Assembly: GCA_023053685.1 (NCBI GenBank) | Contig: JALIGW010000013.1 | Coordinates: forward strand, 15,759,501 to 15,823,500 | Direction of reading: 5' to 3' | DNA length: 64,000 nt | Source of the DNA: Diadophis punctatus similis | Taxonomy: Eukaryota > Chordata > Lepidosauria > Squamata > Dipsadidae | In this document: positions 33,546 to 48,174 of the stretch, piece after piece | Numbering within the stretch: the first letter of the stretch is position 1 | Layout of the letters: the number at the start of each line of letters is the position of its first letter | The notes under the pieces: generated by a model | What the model saw: only the letters and a program-made list of their open reading frames with translations | Database searches by the model: none | Told to the model about the DNA's origin: nothing | Translations under genes and position numbers: made by a program

Positions 33546-33849
33546 CCACAGTGTTCTCATAAAATAACAATATCTCTTCCTTCTTAAATTATATCAATGT
33601 AAGGGTCATCAAGACATGGTGAGCATATTATTCCAAAGTAATGGAGTAGGGCAGTGGGCACAGAAAAGTTTTCTAAGTCACAGTCCTGGATCTCAAGCAT
33701 TGCTTTTTGGGCTGAATTAAAGGCAGGCTGTATTTGGAGAAAACACCACTATAGGTAACATGAAGAAGCCATGTAGGTTTTATAGGTCTTAATCCTTAAT
33801 TGTAGTGAAAACACAAATGTGAAAAACACTTTTGCAACCAATGTAACTC

Positions 33850-34745
33850 CTATGCTATACAGTAGACGTAACATTCCTGAAGCAGTTCTTCCCCATCAGA
33901 GTACATGGTGCTGTAATGCTTCATCATCATCATTGTGCAGAGTATATTGGGCAGCAAATGTTTTCTAGTGGTTTTGCTAATTCGCCGCCCTGAGTCCTTC
34001 GGGAGTTGGGCGGCATATAAGAAAGCCAAATAAATAAATAAATAAAATAAAATAATTCGCAGCATCTTTGTCATCATCCTCAGGGACATTAATAATCTTC
34101 CTTAAGTGTTTGGCACCAAGTTTTCCGAGGCCAGTCTCGTTTTCGCCAGGTGGTATCCAATGTAGTACAATTTTTGGATGCCAGTCTTACATAAGTTATG
34201 GCCAACCAGTCACATGCGATGTTCATTCACAGTTTTCAATAGATGTTTTAAATCTGATCTTTGTAGTACCTCTTCATTGGTGATATGGTCATGATATGAG
34301 ACATGGAGCATTCTTCTCAAGCAGCATTGTTGGAACATTTAATTATTTAATCATCTAGATTGTATACTTCCATGTTTCACAAGCATATATTACAGTTGGT
34401 ATAACAACATTCTTGAAGAGTTTTATCTTTGTGGGAATACTTATGGCTGCTATAGGCCAAATTGGGCTCATGCATTAAAACATGGCTGCTGCCATCCCAA
34501 TTCAATAGTTAATGTCCTTCTCCATCAATAGATATAATGCTGCCAAAATAGGTAAATAGCCTGGCCACTGACTGTAATAGGCAGATTATCCTGAGCACTT
34601 CCAACTTGCATGAACTTGTTCTTCTCAAAATTTGTACATAAACCGATTTTGTTAGCCTCATTACCTAAGCTGGTGATCATTTCTTGCAGGCATCTCTATA
34701 TAATGCTTACCACCTGAAATTTCCAAGTACTTTTCAAAGATAGCT
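33850..34745 (-). mobile_element. RTE-like LINE remnant
   Basis: Read on the minus strand, several short frames give a reverse transcriptase C-terminal order: NEANKIGLCTNFEKNKFMQV (about 34610-34690), a VSGQAIYLF-like block, then KLFKNVVIPTVIYACETW (about 34370-34425), and HVSYHDHITNEEVL (about 34270-34310). This A-KIGL-N-KTK / TV-YA-ETW / D-ITN-EVL pattern fits RTE-type and related LINEs. Many stops and frameshifts show it is old. Another clade cannot be excluded. Confidence 0.5.
33983..34052 (+). mobile_element. ultra-short L2 3' end insertion
   Basis: Only the terminal hairpin region CGCCGCCCTGAGTCC...TTGGGCGGC plus ATATAAGAAAGCCAAATAAA and an AATAAAAT tail are present. Matching TAATTCGC octamers occur next to it on the left (about 33978-33985) and right, and the disrupted LINE sequence continues beyond. 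It is an insertion of only about 70 bp into the RTE-like remnant. Confidence 0.72.
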
Positions 34746-34749
34746 CCAA

Positions 34750-35290
34750 GTAAATCACATTATCATAATTAAATCTTGATATAATGACAGCATGATTGCC
34801 AGGACTTCCCATTGGATAAAGCATGGATCATTTGAAGCTAGGCAAATGACTTCACTGGCTACATCCCCCACCTGCTGATCAAATAAAAGTTGTGAATCCA
34901 GGAGGACCCTCAAGTTATGGGCATGCTCCCTTAGGATAAATAAAGCACCATCCTCAGTAAGCATAGGCGCCAGGGTCAGACAAGTGAGCATTTGGACAAA
35001 CACCACATCAGTCTTGTTAGAACTGAAATTCAATTTGTTTTATCCTCTTCGCTCCTTTACTGTGCCAGATATTGAGCAGGAACAGCCCCATATCTCTGGT
35101 ATTGCAGGAGTAGCCTACAGCTAAACTGCTTCTTCCTCATTGAGACACCCTGGAACCATTCACTCTGATAGGAGCAAAACTAGTCCAGAAGGATCAATAG
35201 TATGAAGTGTCACTGAGATATCCAGTAAGATCCTATCATCCAAGTCCCAGGAGAGGCAATTTGCATACAATGGCATAATTTAGTTTGGTC
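34750..35290 (-). mobile_element. L2/CR1-like reverse transcriptase remnant
   Basis: The minus-strand frame at 34755-35033 reads NFSSNKTDVVFVQ and then HAHNLRVLLDSQLLFDQQVG, matching the NPxKTEVL and VxNLGVLLDSxLxFxxQV blocks of L2/CR1-group RT thumb regions. The rest is broken. Sequence up to about 35290 has a similar moderately repetitive look but no clear protein similarity. The copy is an old fragment without catalytic core. Confidence 0.55.
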
Positions 35291-35959
35291 TGTAAAATTA
35301 CAGATCCCCAAAACAATTGGCATTGCTACAAGAGGCCTTATTTGAAGCAACCAATTTTCTTAAATGTCCCAATGCCTTTACAGTGTGTACATTCAAATCA
35401 ACATACTTGGGATGATCTTCTATCCTTGTAGATAACAAAGGCAGCTTTGTGATTAATTGCATCTTGATTCCATTCAACAGACGGGAGTGTCTGCAGGAAT
35501 AGTTAATGGCTGCTGCCTGGTTTATTGCAATCCTGTGGTTTTTTTTTTCCAAACCTGATTAGCAATTGAATACTGAAAAGTGATTGATGCATCCACAGTT
35601 TCTTTACAGGGCTATAAACATATTCCAAATTGGAATATACATATTTTTACTTTAAAAATAACAGCATCACTGATGTATTGGGGAAAGGAAAGAATTACTT
35701 ACATGTAAAATTAAGGAATAAAATCAGAACCTTAAGAAACCTTATCAGATTGCCTATTTACACGATGTTTTTATTATTATTTTTAATTCTAAAAAGATAT
35801 GATGAAACTTTACCTTTATATATACTTATGCTATTGGGAGGAGTCATGTTTTGCATATCAACGTGGGTACAGAAAACATAATATGGTAAGAAACCTATCC
35901 ACTAAAACTGTATAACTTTCCTAATTGACTTTAAAACAAGATTGATGAGACACCTGCCC

Positions 35960-36149
<190 letters not shown>

Positions 36150-36194
36150 ATGTTACACGCACATATATATTTGAAATGCCATTTTATCTAACCT

Positions 36195-38040
<1,846 letters not shown>

Positions 38041-38041
38041 A

Positions 38042-38203
38042 CCGCATGAATGCCGGCTAGGTGACTTTGGGCCGGTCACTTTCTCAGCCCAAATCATCTC
38101 AAAGGGTTGCTATTAGGGGAGATAATAAGAAAAGGAAGGAGTTTTAGGTATGTTTATAAAAATATAAAAAGTAGTAAATAAACAAACAAATAAATAAATA
38201 AAT
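38042..38203 (+). mobile_element. tRNA-derived SINE (family 2), 5'-truncated
   Basis: The copy starts in the body (GCCGGCTAGGTGACTTTGGG), with GGCCGGTCACTTTCTCAGCC and TCTCAAAGGGTTGCTATT, and ends in AAATAAACAAACAAATAAATAA. The tRNA head is missing. Confidence 0.7.
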
Positions 38204-38774
38204 TTTGAAACAAAAAAAGCATGGGGAAAAAACCTTATTCTACAAATAAGTCTGTCAACCTTGCAGTGGTCAAGCTTTTTACTTTCCTACATGAAAGTTT
38301 ATTATTCCCCATTTCAAAATGAATTTGTGATTTAAAATAAAAATCAGCTTGAAAAAGTTGCAAATGTTGTATTTATCTTTTCAGCTAATAGCCTTTTGTA
38401 TGTATTTTTCTCAAAGCCTGAATATGTGTACTTAACATTTCTTAATGCATGTATTTCTCTGCATTTTCATCTAATGTAATGTGTATTTATGCAACCTTTT
38501 CCTACAATTGTCTTTTTTAAAAAATTGTAACCTGCAATGTCAAGGATAAAGAAATGCACATTTAGATTTAAGATGTTTCAATCTATGTATATTAGGGGAA
38601 AATGCAAGTTGGTAAATTACAAGCTGAATGAGTTTTGCTAAAACTGTCCAGCTGATGGTTTCATGTGAAACCACATACTGTTGATTACTAAGACTTCAGA
38701 ACCAGATCTAAAGAGCAGTGTGATTAAATCACATTTATCTGATAAAGGATGGTCCTAGGAACCAATAGAAAAAG

Positions 38775-40595
38775 TGTTTTGTGGGATAATTTTATAAAAT
38801 GGGTGAAATCGATGTATACCTCATAGCACAAATAATTGTTAATGGAGATTTAAGTAATCATGAGAAACAAAAAGAAACAAGATATGGTTGTCCATTGTGT
38901 CTTCTCTTGTTTATTTTAATTCTTTTAAATATTAAATAGAGATATAACACAAGATGAGAGAATCAAGGGTGTAAAGTTTTTAAAAGGGTCTTTTAAAAGT
39001 CAGAAGAGGTCATCTGCAAAAGTTCTTAACTTTTATGATAAGAACTTTTGTAAAACATTATGTTACATAGACTATTCTTAGAGTGTGATGACTCAGGGCA
39101 CGGCACAACACAAACAGCTGGCAGTTCAAACCAGCCCTTTTAGTGGTCCAAATCTCCCCCAAACAAAACAAACAGCCTCTGGTTGCAATTAGTCCAGCCC
39201 AGCCGCTGTCTGCACCAAGGCTGCATGGCAATAAATCCCAAATTTATCTAGCAAAATACGAACAAAGCAAGAAGTTCAGGGAGCAAAAGATACAGATAAT
39301 CAGTCCAGAATGCCACACAGGAATGCAAGGATTCTTGGCAAGTTCAAACGCTCCAGGAACTCAGCGTTTGTTCCCGACAAATGCCCCTCCCCACAGTATC
39401 TCCTTAAGTCTCATTCCCTAGGTGTGCCTGGTGAAGCTGGGTGGAGCCATCTACTTGTGAGTGGCCTCCTCTATCGGAGCTGATCCCACCTCCTCTGCAC
39501 TCTCCAAGCTCTTGCATTAGAAGTGGGTGATTCCTGCTCCTCGGCTGAGCTCTGTTCCTCCCTGCCTGCAGGCCTTGCTAATTCCGAACAGCCTGACCTG
39601 GACTGACTCTGCCCTTCCCCAGTTTCCTCCAAGGCCAACGGAGCTGCCCTCTCACTCACTGTCAGTTCTTGTTCCAGCTCATCTTCCGCCGCAGAGTCAG
39701 ACTCCAACAGGGGCATGAACAGAGTGTGAAATACTGTAAATATAAACTCAGGTTTCATCCAAAAATCACCTTTATGGCTTTCAACACAATAAGTATTTTA
39801 TAGACAACAAATGATAAATAAACATAAGTGGTTAACCTACAGAACATACAAAATGTACAAGAATATTCTCAAGGGGATTTTAAAATGAAATCATGAGAAG
39901 ATTTAATAAGAGAAGGATGTTCTTATGAATGTCTATAAAGGTACTTCAAAATCTTTGCTGGAAATGTGAACAACGTGAAGGGACTTTTTACCATGTTTGG
40001 TGGACATGTAAAAAGCCAAAACATTTTGGATACAAATACATGCATTAATTCAGAAAGTCTTAAAGTTTAGTACAACTGAAACCAGAGACTTTTCTTTTTG
40101 GACTAATGAATAAGCAGCTAGAAAAAAGTCATTGAACTTTGATTTTATATATGATAACTGCAGCAAGGCCATTATATGCTCCAAAGTGGAAAGACTAAAC
40201 ACTATCAATAACTGAGGAATGATGGAAACAGCAGAGATAGCTAAATTAATCTGTGATTAAAGGAAAAAAATATAGTTTATGGTCAACCAGAAAGTCCTTA
40301 TAGACTTTTTGCATGGAACAGAAAAAAATATGCTTATGATTTGTGGTTTGGATGATTTTAAAAAAATCAATAATAGAAAAATGGTTTTTTTGTAATCATA
40401 GAATAACGGTTTTTTGTAAGTATACTTTTATTTGCTGTAAAGGAAATTGGAAGGTTCTACTTTCTATTCTTTTTAAAAAAAAATTCTGTAGTCCTTCCTT
40501 CCTTCCCTCCTTCCTCCCCCCTCTGTTTGTCTGTTTGTCTTTTTTAGTTTTGGGTTAGTTTTAAAACTTTAATAAAACATATTTAAAAAAGAAAA
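38775..40595 (+). mobile_element. L1 LINE fragment interrupted by an LTR-like insert
   Basis: Plus-strand pieces of L1 ORF2 appear in order. About 38835-38935 gives VNGDLSNHEKQKETRYGCPL and LLLFILIL, the counterpart of the conserved GTRQGCPLSPLLF block. About 39955-40030 gives LLEM-like residues, then the [11 protein letters not shown] and [13 protein letters not shown] blocks of the zinc-knuckle tail. A TC-rich stretch and TTTAATAAAACATATTTAAA follow near 40565-40595. Frames are broken by stops, and internal deletion is evident because little lies between the RT block and the C-terminal block once the insert is removed. Confidence 0.75.
39086..39721 (-). mobile_element. LTR-like element (636 bp) inside L1
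   Basis: It runs from TGATGACTCAGGGC to GGGGCATGAACA, with TG...CA ends on either strand and GAGTG pentamers on both sides (39081-39085 and 39722-39726). The match can be extended to AGAGTGTGA on both sides, so a 9-bp duplication with slightly shorter element ends is an alternative. There is no poly(A) tail, which argues against LINE-type insertion. It is GC-richer than its surroundings. A minus-strand frame (39471-39758) is rich in Glu and Ser but matches no family I know. The orientation is uncertain. Confidence 0.5.
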
Positions 40596-42410
40596 CAAAA
40601 TGGGATTTTACTATCAAGATGAAGATGAATAATCCTGAAGACAATCAGAAATCTAAGACCCCTGAAATATGTTAGGATATACATAAGACACCGTTTTAAC
40701 TTTAGTCATTAGTTAACTAAAATTAACCAATCCTATAGATTTGAAGAAATCTATGAAAACATATCTCAATTGGCATCTAAAATACTCAACTAGGACAACA
40801 AAGATAAAAATAATGGCAGCATATATCTAAAAATAGGATGAGGGAGTCACTATCTGCCATCCAAAAGAAAATTAAATAAATGTACACACTACAAAACAAG
40901 GAAATAGCTCAGTCACCACTTGCCTTATAAGTACACTGTTAATCAAAACAACAATTTATGCAATTAGCATGCAACTAAAGAACCAGAGTGTTTTTGTTTA
41001 TATTTTGTTTATATCTTTATAGGTTTATAGATAGACATGCATATATATTAAATCTGAATTAAACTTGGGCATGTGTGGTTAAATATCTAAAATACGTATG
41101 TGATTGCCTATCTTATTAGTATGCGTTTACTACTACTGAATACTTAAGCTAAGTAATTAAATATGTAAATGGACATTTGGAAATGTGAATGGAAATTTGT
41201 ACACAAAATTATAATACCTTTCTGGTTATGCATTGACAGTAATTGTGTGCTTCCACTAGGCTTGAATTAATATCTACTCAGCATTTGAACTTTTGCAAGA
41301 GTGTATAGTTGACAACTACTCCATGGACCATGAAGGTCACTCATAATAAGCAGGGTTTTTGACCATTTTACTGCCTTCCGGTCTTCTTAGAAAGAAGGCA
41401 CTGGAGGAAGCCTTGAAAGCCACAGATGGTGCTGAAGGATACAGATGAAAGCAATGGATAGTGTTTTTTTACCTGTTAACAGTCCCAAGATTTTGTTCAG
41501 ATGTTTCTTGTTTTCCATAATATTTGCATGTTTGAAATATTTGCATGTTGATCTCCAGGAGCAGTTTAAATGTGAAATGCACATTTCATCATCATCAACA
41601 TCAGTGTTACCTACGACAGGTGAATGAAGCAGGGACCTCGTGAAACAATGCAAAACTAAGGGAGAAGCATACCTCTTATTGCTGGAGAAAGGTAGAGTAC
41701 TTGCAAAACAAAAAAATGGGCCATGTTATTCCCAATTTTCCATAGGATGCCAAAATGGAATGAAATGGAGGGAGAGGAGTAGCTCCATAAAATGCACTTA
41801 TGGACTGCCTCTATGTTTTTCTGATGCCAAATAGGGAAGTCAGATTGACCACCTGAACGGACAAGCATAGCTGTTGGGGCACAATATGGAAAAACTAAGA
41901 CAATTTTTTGGAAGAGAGTGGAAAACCTAGATAAGCCTTCTAATGCTTCAGTGAAATTGCAATATAGAGAAAATTAATGTTTTTAACTATTACAATTATA
42001 TCTTTTACAACCATTCTCTCGTTATTAAAAAGAAACACTCACTCCATGTTCTCAAAGATTTAGTAGGATTTGCCTGAATATCTTGTCTAATTTTGTGAAA
42101 TGTTATAGGAATCTTGCATTTTAAAAATAAAATGAATTTAAGAATGTAGTTCAAAAAACTTTGAACTTAGTCTGGTAGTACCAAATAGACATCATCCTTC
42201 CACAACTGATTAAAAATTATTTTTAAAAAATTCCTGTTGGATGAAAAAAAAGCTTTCCCTTGTTAGAAAATGGGAAATGTAAATCTTTGTGTTGATTTCA
42301 AATTGGACAACCTCTGATGTAAACCAAACCTCTTATTTTCAAAATGTGAAGATTGTCTAAACCAAATGTTAAAACCCATGCATCCTCATATCACCAGCTA
42401 GGAAGCTTGC
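40596..42410. other. single-copy AT-rich DNA, no gene seen
   Basis: No repeat family is recognised over about 1.8 kb. The antiparallel frames at 41387-41868 have no domain. Confidence 0.5.
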
Positions 42411-42414
42411 AGAT

Positions 42415-43055
42415 CAGGGGTGGGTTCCTAATTTTTTTACTACAACTCTGTGGGTGTGGCTTATTTTGTGGGTGTGGCTTGCCAGCCATGTGACTGGGTG
42501 GGCGTGGACCTCGGGAGCTTGGCAGCAGCTGGAGAAGCAGGGGGGGCATTGCCTACCTGCAACGCAGCCCCCCACAGCGGGAGCAGCAAGACTGCAGCAG
42601 CAGTTCTTCTAGGAGGCTCCATCCGGCCTGAATGCTTCTCCCCATTCGATGATCCTAGGCTCCTGCCACCCGTTCCCCCTCCCCTCGGCAGCTCGAGAAG
42701 CCTCAAATGTGTGAAAATGCCTAGGATCATCACCGTGCATTCGTGGCTTCTCAGACTGCTGAAGGGAGGGGAACTGAGATAGATCCTGCCGCCTGTTCTT
42801 TCAGTGTCTCACGCGCTCCCTCAGCCATCCTCCCCTGCTTGGACTCACTGTGGGGTAGGAAGGCAGCGCATGCGCAGTGCCGGAAGCTCGGCTTCTAAGC
42901 ATGCGCAGAAGAAAATTTTAAAAAAAATTAAAACATTTTTTTAAAAAAATGGTGGCACCCAGGCACCGGCAACCGACCGCACCGGTACTGTGATGTCACC
43001 AGCAGGCCGCTACCGGTGCTATAGAGTGGACCACACCAGTAGGAACCCACCACTG
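42415..43055 (+). mobile_element. hAT-type MITE, 640-bp subfamily, copy A
   Basis: It begins CAGGGGTGGGTTCCTAATTT and ends CACCAGTAGGAACCCACCACTG. The flanks TTGCAGAT and TATGCAGAT share an octamer with a single-base insertion. The inside has CTGTGGGTGTGGC motifs, a central inverted pair (ATGATCCTAGGC near 42649 and GCCTAGGATCAT near 42720) and a 3' part with GCGCATGCGCAGTGCCGGAAG. The same sequence occurs inverted at 45583-46221. The 110-codon plus-strand frame is the counterpart of an 80-codon frame in copy B, but contains no transposase motif. Confidence 0.88.
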
Positions 43056-43059
43056 TATG

Positions 43060-44360
43060 CAGATGTGTTAAACACAGTCCGAGCATCTTGACTGCTTGAA
43101 GGTGACTCCATAAAAAGGCAAGAGAAGCAGCTTCAAGACTTCCATCTTCTATCTCCTTAAGGTGGTATCTCCTAGTTCTTTCTCAGCTACTTCTGGATGG
43201 TCTACACATTGACCTCCCACATGTCTAGAACCGAATGGATATGGTCTCACTTTTTTTTCCAATTTTAACTTCTCTTTCCCTATATCAAGGGAAATTTGAC
43301 CTGGGTGGGTGAAAGGAACTATGATATACCACTATTTTTCTTGCAACTAACATGATACTTTAGGACATAACTGTGTTGGCTGAAGATCTTTATTTAAAAG
43401 AAAGAAACTACCTTGAAAGAAAATACATTTTAAACAGAACACAATGAGATTGCATCCAGAGTTCTGTTCCAAAGTATGCTTTAGCTAAGATATGATTATT
43501 GGTGATATGGAAGAAGACATTTGCAAAGTGTGTGGATTATTTTAAATTATTATATGTCTTTCTGCTTATACTATGAGTAATTAAATTAGTACAGCTGTAC
43601 ACAAAGCAAGTCATAAATCTGTATTAGAGCAACTGATTTCCCATTAGCAGATATCCTTGGCGTGAGGCTCAAATTAATATTTATGGCTCCACATGAATAT
43701 TTTGCACTCAGGTTATAAATGTACCTTGGAGGACACCAACAATTGTGCTCCAATTTGTACTCCCTTCAAAATGTGCATATTGATCCAAAAAAACCCTTTC
43801 AGATATGAATGTATGTTAATATTTTTCTCCTTTTCCATGTTCTGAAAAAAAACAACATTATAAGGGGTTTTCAAAAAAAAGAAGCTATGATATTCAAGTT
43901 TATATACAATGTTTTGGATCAGACTGTAAAAAAATGAATATATGTATATGAATTTTCTTTGCAGAGCATAAAATCTCTTCATACTTTTATCTCCTACATA
44001 AGAGCAGATTTTGTCCTTGATAAATGGAATTGTTGTGCAGTCTTATCCAGGACTGAAGCAAAACAATCCCGAAGTCATTGTATCTTCAAGTCATTGCAGT
44101 CTTTTCCAGATTAATTTTAACTTTAAAAAATATATATCTTTGGCCTCTTTTTCATTTCCCTCACTGAAAGAAATCATTTCAAATGTTTGGCTTTCTTTCT
44201 ATTCTTCCATTTTACAAATAACTTTTTATCTTTTTGTAATATTCTTTTTTACATTTACAACTTTAGTTTTAAGTGTATTATATTCCAACAGTTTTCAGTC
44301 CATTAGACTTTTAAATATTGGAATAGATACTATTTATTGTCTTTCTATAACTGTAAAATA
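43060..44360. other. single-copy DNA, no gene seen
   Basis: No repeat or coding signal is recognised over about 1.3 kb. The long plus-strand frame that begins at 44011 is AT-rich chance sequence running into the microsatellite. Confidence 0.5.
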
Positions 44361-44487
44361 CTCCTTCCTTCCCTCCCTCCCTCCCTCCCTCCCTCCCTCT
44401 CTTCCTCCTTCCCTCCCTCCCTCTCTCCCTCCTTCCTTCCCTCCCTCCTTCTTTTCTTCCCTCCTTCCTTCCTTCCCTCCCTCCCTC
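44361..44487. repeat. (CCCT)n/(CCTT)n microsatellite
   Basis: A mixed CCTT and CCCT tetranucleotide array of about 125 bases. Confidence 0.95.
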
Positions 44488-44606
44488 AAATTAAACTGCA
44501 GTTCTGATAGTATGTTAATGAACTTGACCTATTTCTACATCTACTTCTACTTATTCTGAAATCAGATCTGTAGAATCGCTTTGAAAATTTCCTTACTATG
44601 TTCAGT

Positions 44607-45168
<562 letters not shown>

Positions 45169-45171
45169 TTT

Positions 45172-45270
<99 letters not shown>

Positions 45271-45306
45271 TTCATTTATTCATTTATTCATTTATTTATT
45301 CATTTA
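45169..45306. repeat. (TTTA)n array at an L2 tail
   Basis: About 138 bases of TTTA, with TTCA variants close to the LINE body (45271-45306). Confidence 0.94.
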
Positions 45307-45582
45307 GCAATTCTTATATGCCGCCCTACTCCCTGGGGACTCAGGGCGGCGTACAACATGTGCAAGAACAGCTATAATACAATAAAAATACAACAATAAA
45401 ATAGCAATTTAAAAGAATAAAAAACAACACCAGCAATACATACATGGGGGAGACCAAGATGTTCAACAGTCTCTGAATCACCCTGCCTGCAGGAAGAGCC
45501 ATGTCTTAATGGCTTTCCGGAAGGCCAGCAAGGTGGGAATAGTTCAGATCTCTGGGGGTAGTTGGTTCCAGAAAGCCGGAGC

Positions 45583-46221
45583 CAGTGGTGGGTTCCTACC
45601 AGTGCGGTCCACTCTATAGCACCAGTAGCGGCCCGCTGGTGACGTCACAGTACCAGTGCATTCGGTTGCCGGTGTCTGGGCACCGCCATTAAAAAAAATA
45701 TTTTTTAATTTTTTTTTACAATTTTCTTCTGCGCATGCCCAGAAGCCGAGCTTCCGGCACTGCGCATGCGCTGCCTTCCTACCCCACAGTGAGTCCAAGC
45801 AGGGGAGGATGGCTGAGGGAGTGCGTGAGATGCTGAAAGAACGGGCGGCAGGAGCTATCTCCATTCCCCTCCCTTCAGCAATCTGAGAAGCCACGAACGT
45901 GCGGTGATGATCCTAGGCATTTTCGCACGTTTGAGGCTTCTCGAGCTGCTGAGAGGAGGCGGAACAGGCGGCAGGAGCCTAGGATCATCAAATGGGGAGA
46001 AGCATTCAGGCCGGATGGACCCTCCTAGAAGAACCACTGCTGTGGTCTTGCTGCTCCCGCTGCGGGGGGCTGCATTGCAGGTGGGCAATGCCCCCATGCT
46101 TCTCCAGCCACTGCCAAGCTCCTGAGGCCCACGCCCACCCGGTCACATGGCTGGCAAGCCACACCCACAAAATATGCCACGCCCACAGAGTGGCAGTAAA
46201 AAAATTAGGAACCTGCCCCTG
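45583..46221 (-). mobile_element. hAT-type MITE, 640-bp subfamily, copy B (inside L2)
   Basis: This is the inverted counterpart of 42415-43055. It begins CAGTGGTGGGTTCCTACC and ends TTAGGAACCTGCCCCTG, flanked by GCCGGAGC (45575-45582) and GCTGGAGC (46222-46229), an 8-bp duplication with one mismatch. The flanks are L2 sequence on both sides, proving insertion into that LINE. Shared internal blocks include TAGGATCATC, CTTCCGGCACTGCGCATGCG and the ACACCCACAAAATATGCC motif. There is no transposase. Confidence 0.92.
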
Positions 46222-46504
46222 GCTGGAGCCCCCACAGAGAAGTCTCTCCCCCTTAGTCCCGCCAACCGACATTGTTTGGTTGAAGGGACCTGGAGGAGAC
46301 CGACTCTGTGGGACCTAACTGGTTGTAGGGATATATGCTGCTCCTCATGTAAACCATTGGCATAGCTGTACAAAAATTTAGAAAAATGAAGTTGCTTTGT
46401 TTGTCTCTCTAAGATGTCCTCATTCACTTTCATGATAGTCAAAGTAACCAAGTCTATGGACTGAGATGCTTTCTATTTAATAGGAATCACCTAGACTTGT
46501 TCTG

Positions 46505-46985
46505 ATGCTGCAGGTGTAGTGGTTAAGGAATTTACCATAGACTGTAAATTCTAAGCCCACTTATAGGAGATTACCAGGTTGAGCCTGAAGGAGGACTCAA
46601 ATGTGTCATCAGTCATCAGTCTATTCACGCCAACAAGAGATCTAAGTCCAGCCCACCTTGAATTCCTTCTACTGTTATCTCCTGCTAATTTCTTTTGGCT
46701 GATAGTAGTTCAGATTCTTATACAGACTTCAAGCTTACAATTAATCTTTATACCCATTTGAACTGTCTGGATCACCTGATTTTTTTGGTTCTTTACACCA
46801 CTTTAGCCATAAAAGCTGGTTGAATGACTGGCTGGTCACCTTCTCTCAACCCAACTCACCTCACAGAGTTGTTGTGGGAGAAATATGAGGAGTAAGGAGT
46901 ATTAGGCACAGTATGTTTACCACAATGAGTTATTGAGTTGAAAATACTAAAGACAGGATAAAAAAAAATACTTTAAAAAATCCTT
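46505..46985 (+). mobile_element. tRNA-derived SINE (family 2) split by an unknown insert
   Basis: The head (GGTGTAGTGGTTAAGGAATT, then TAAATTCTAAGCCCACTTA) ends at about 46563. The body resumes at about 46798 (CCACTTTAGCCATAAAAGC, then TCAACCCAACTCACCTCACA, GAGTTGTTGTGGGAG) and ends in a GACAGGATAAAAAAAAA tail. About 235 bp between 46564 and 46797 do not belong to the SINE and are bounded by similar CCACTTA/CCACTTTA words. The insert's family is not recognised. Confidence 0.65.
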
Positions 46986-46989
46986 TTGC

Positions 46990-48166
46990 TTTTTTTTCCT
47001 TTGGAAATAAGGTACAGTAGAGATTACCCAGGGTATCACTATTACTGTAACAATGGTCTTCAATTTCATCTATAGGTAAGCCTCACTGACTATTGATATC
47101 AATGAGAACCAGAAGTACAAATCGAACACATGGGATGGTTCCTAATTTATATCATTAAATTAAAATACTGCGGTGCACAGAAGTGGAAAATAGTATCTGG
47201 GAATCATTAATAAATATCTAGGACAGTGGAAAGCAAAACTGTCACCTTTCTGGCAGGATAATAGAATTATTTTTCCTAATGAATAGCCTTAACCATGGCT
47301 GAACAATCAATAGGAAACTGTCAGATTTCAAGGTTTTGTTGAAGAGTGACTGGCTGGACTAAACACACATACACACATACCTGGACACATACATGCATAC
47401 ACATGCACACATATTCACCACCCACTTACCACCTTTGGCAAAATTCACTTGTTTTCTGAAATCGACCAAAGAATTAAGAATTTTTCAAAATATCTATAGG
47501 ATATTATTATTATTCATCAGGCTCCATTTCCAGAAAAAAGAAGTATAGTACAAAGAGGCAGTATTTGCTGACCTTTTGGAAAAAAGAATGCAGGAGTTTT
47601 GCCCCTTAGTGTCACTTGTGACTTTGAATGGAGAACTTAACATTTTTAAAGTTTCTAGGGATCATCCTTTAAAGAAAGAGATCACAGAGATCTGCATTCC
47701 AAATTATTTCTGCTGTCCCTGCCGGGTTACTATTAGTTCCATTGATGCAGAAACCCTCTTTTGCTCAAGTGATACAGAAAGGGCCATTTTCTTTTCCAAA
47801 AGTGGCAAAGTTTATTTCCTAAAGAATTCATTTGGGGAGGGGGAAGCATTCTTGAAGAACACAGAGAGATTTTTCCACATGTTGAAAACAGAGGTTTCAC
47901 TCATTATTGCTGCTACTCCTCAGCTTCCAGTTGTGTAGATGGAGTTTGTGAGGGGAAAAAACCCCTTGGAAATAAATAACTATTGTAGGAAGGCAACAGA
48001 CAGTGAATTATGCCCTATTTGAGACACACCCAGGATTTATTGTGAAAGGGCCACAGCCAATAGCACCACAGCCATATGCAATTGATTCAAGAAATTATTG
48101 TAACCACACCACAAATTTTGATGATTTTCCCAAGAATTTGAGGAGAAGGCAGAAGCTGAGTCTTAA
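46990..48166. other. single-copy DNA with one unassigned open frame
   Basis: There are CA-rich patches near 47366-47412. The plus-strand frame at 47588-47938 is open for 116 codons from its first ATG (an upstream TTG at 47576 is not a credible start). It contains scattered Cys residues, including a CCPC cluster. I recognise no domain, there is no splice evidence, and the frame may be chance. Confidence 0.3.
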
Positions 48167-48174
48167 CCCTAAAT

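Larger units (their letters stand above)
45169..46335 (-). mobile_element. L2-clade LINE 3' end split by a hAT element
   Basis: From the right on the minus strand: coding remnant with GTCCCTTCAACCAAACAATG (46222-46335), the hAT insert, more coding remnant (WNQLP-type region near 45545-45582, then the AMA/KTWLFLQAG counterpart near 45485-45520), the 3' untranslated region, the terminal hairpin GCCGCCCTGAGTCCCCAGGG...GGGCGGC (about 45319-45350), and an expanded TTTA tail (45169-45306). The sequence matches 17738-18318 closely apart from the insert. Confidence 0.86.

Noticed and set aside
44011..44559. 182-codon hydrophobic frame as a membrane protein
   Set aside because: The second half is the CCCT/CCTT microsatellite and the first half is AT-rich DNA with Phe/Leu/Ile codons expected by composition.
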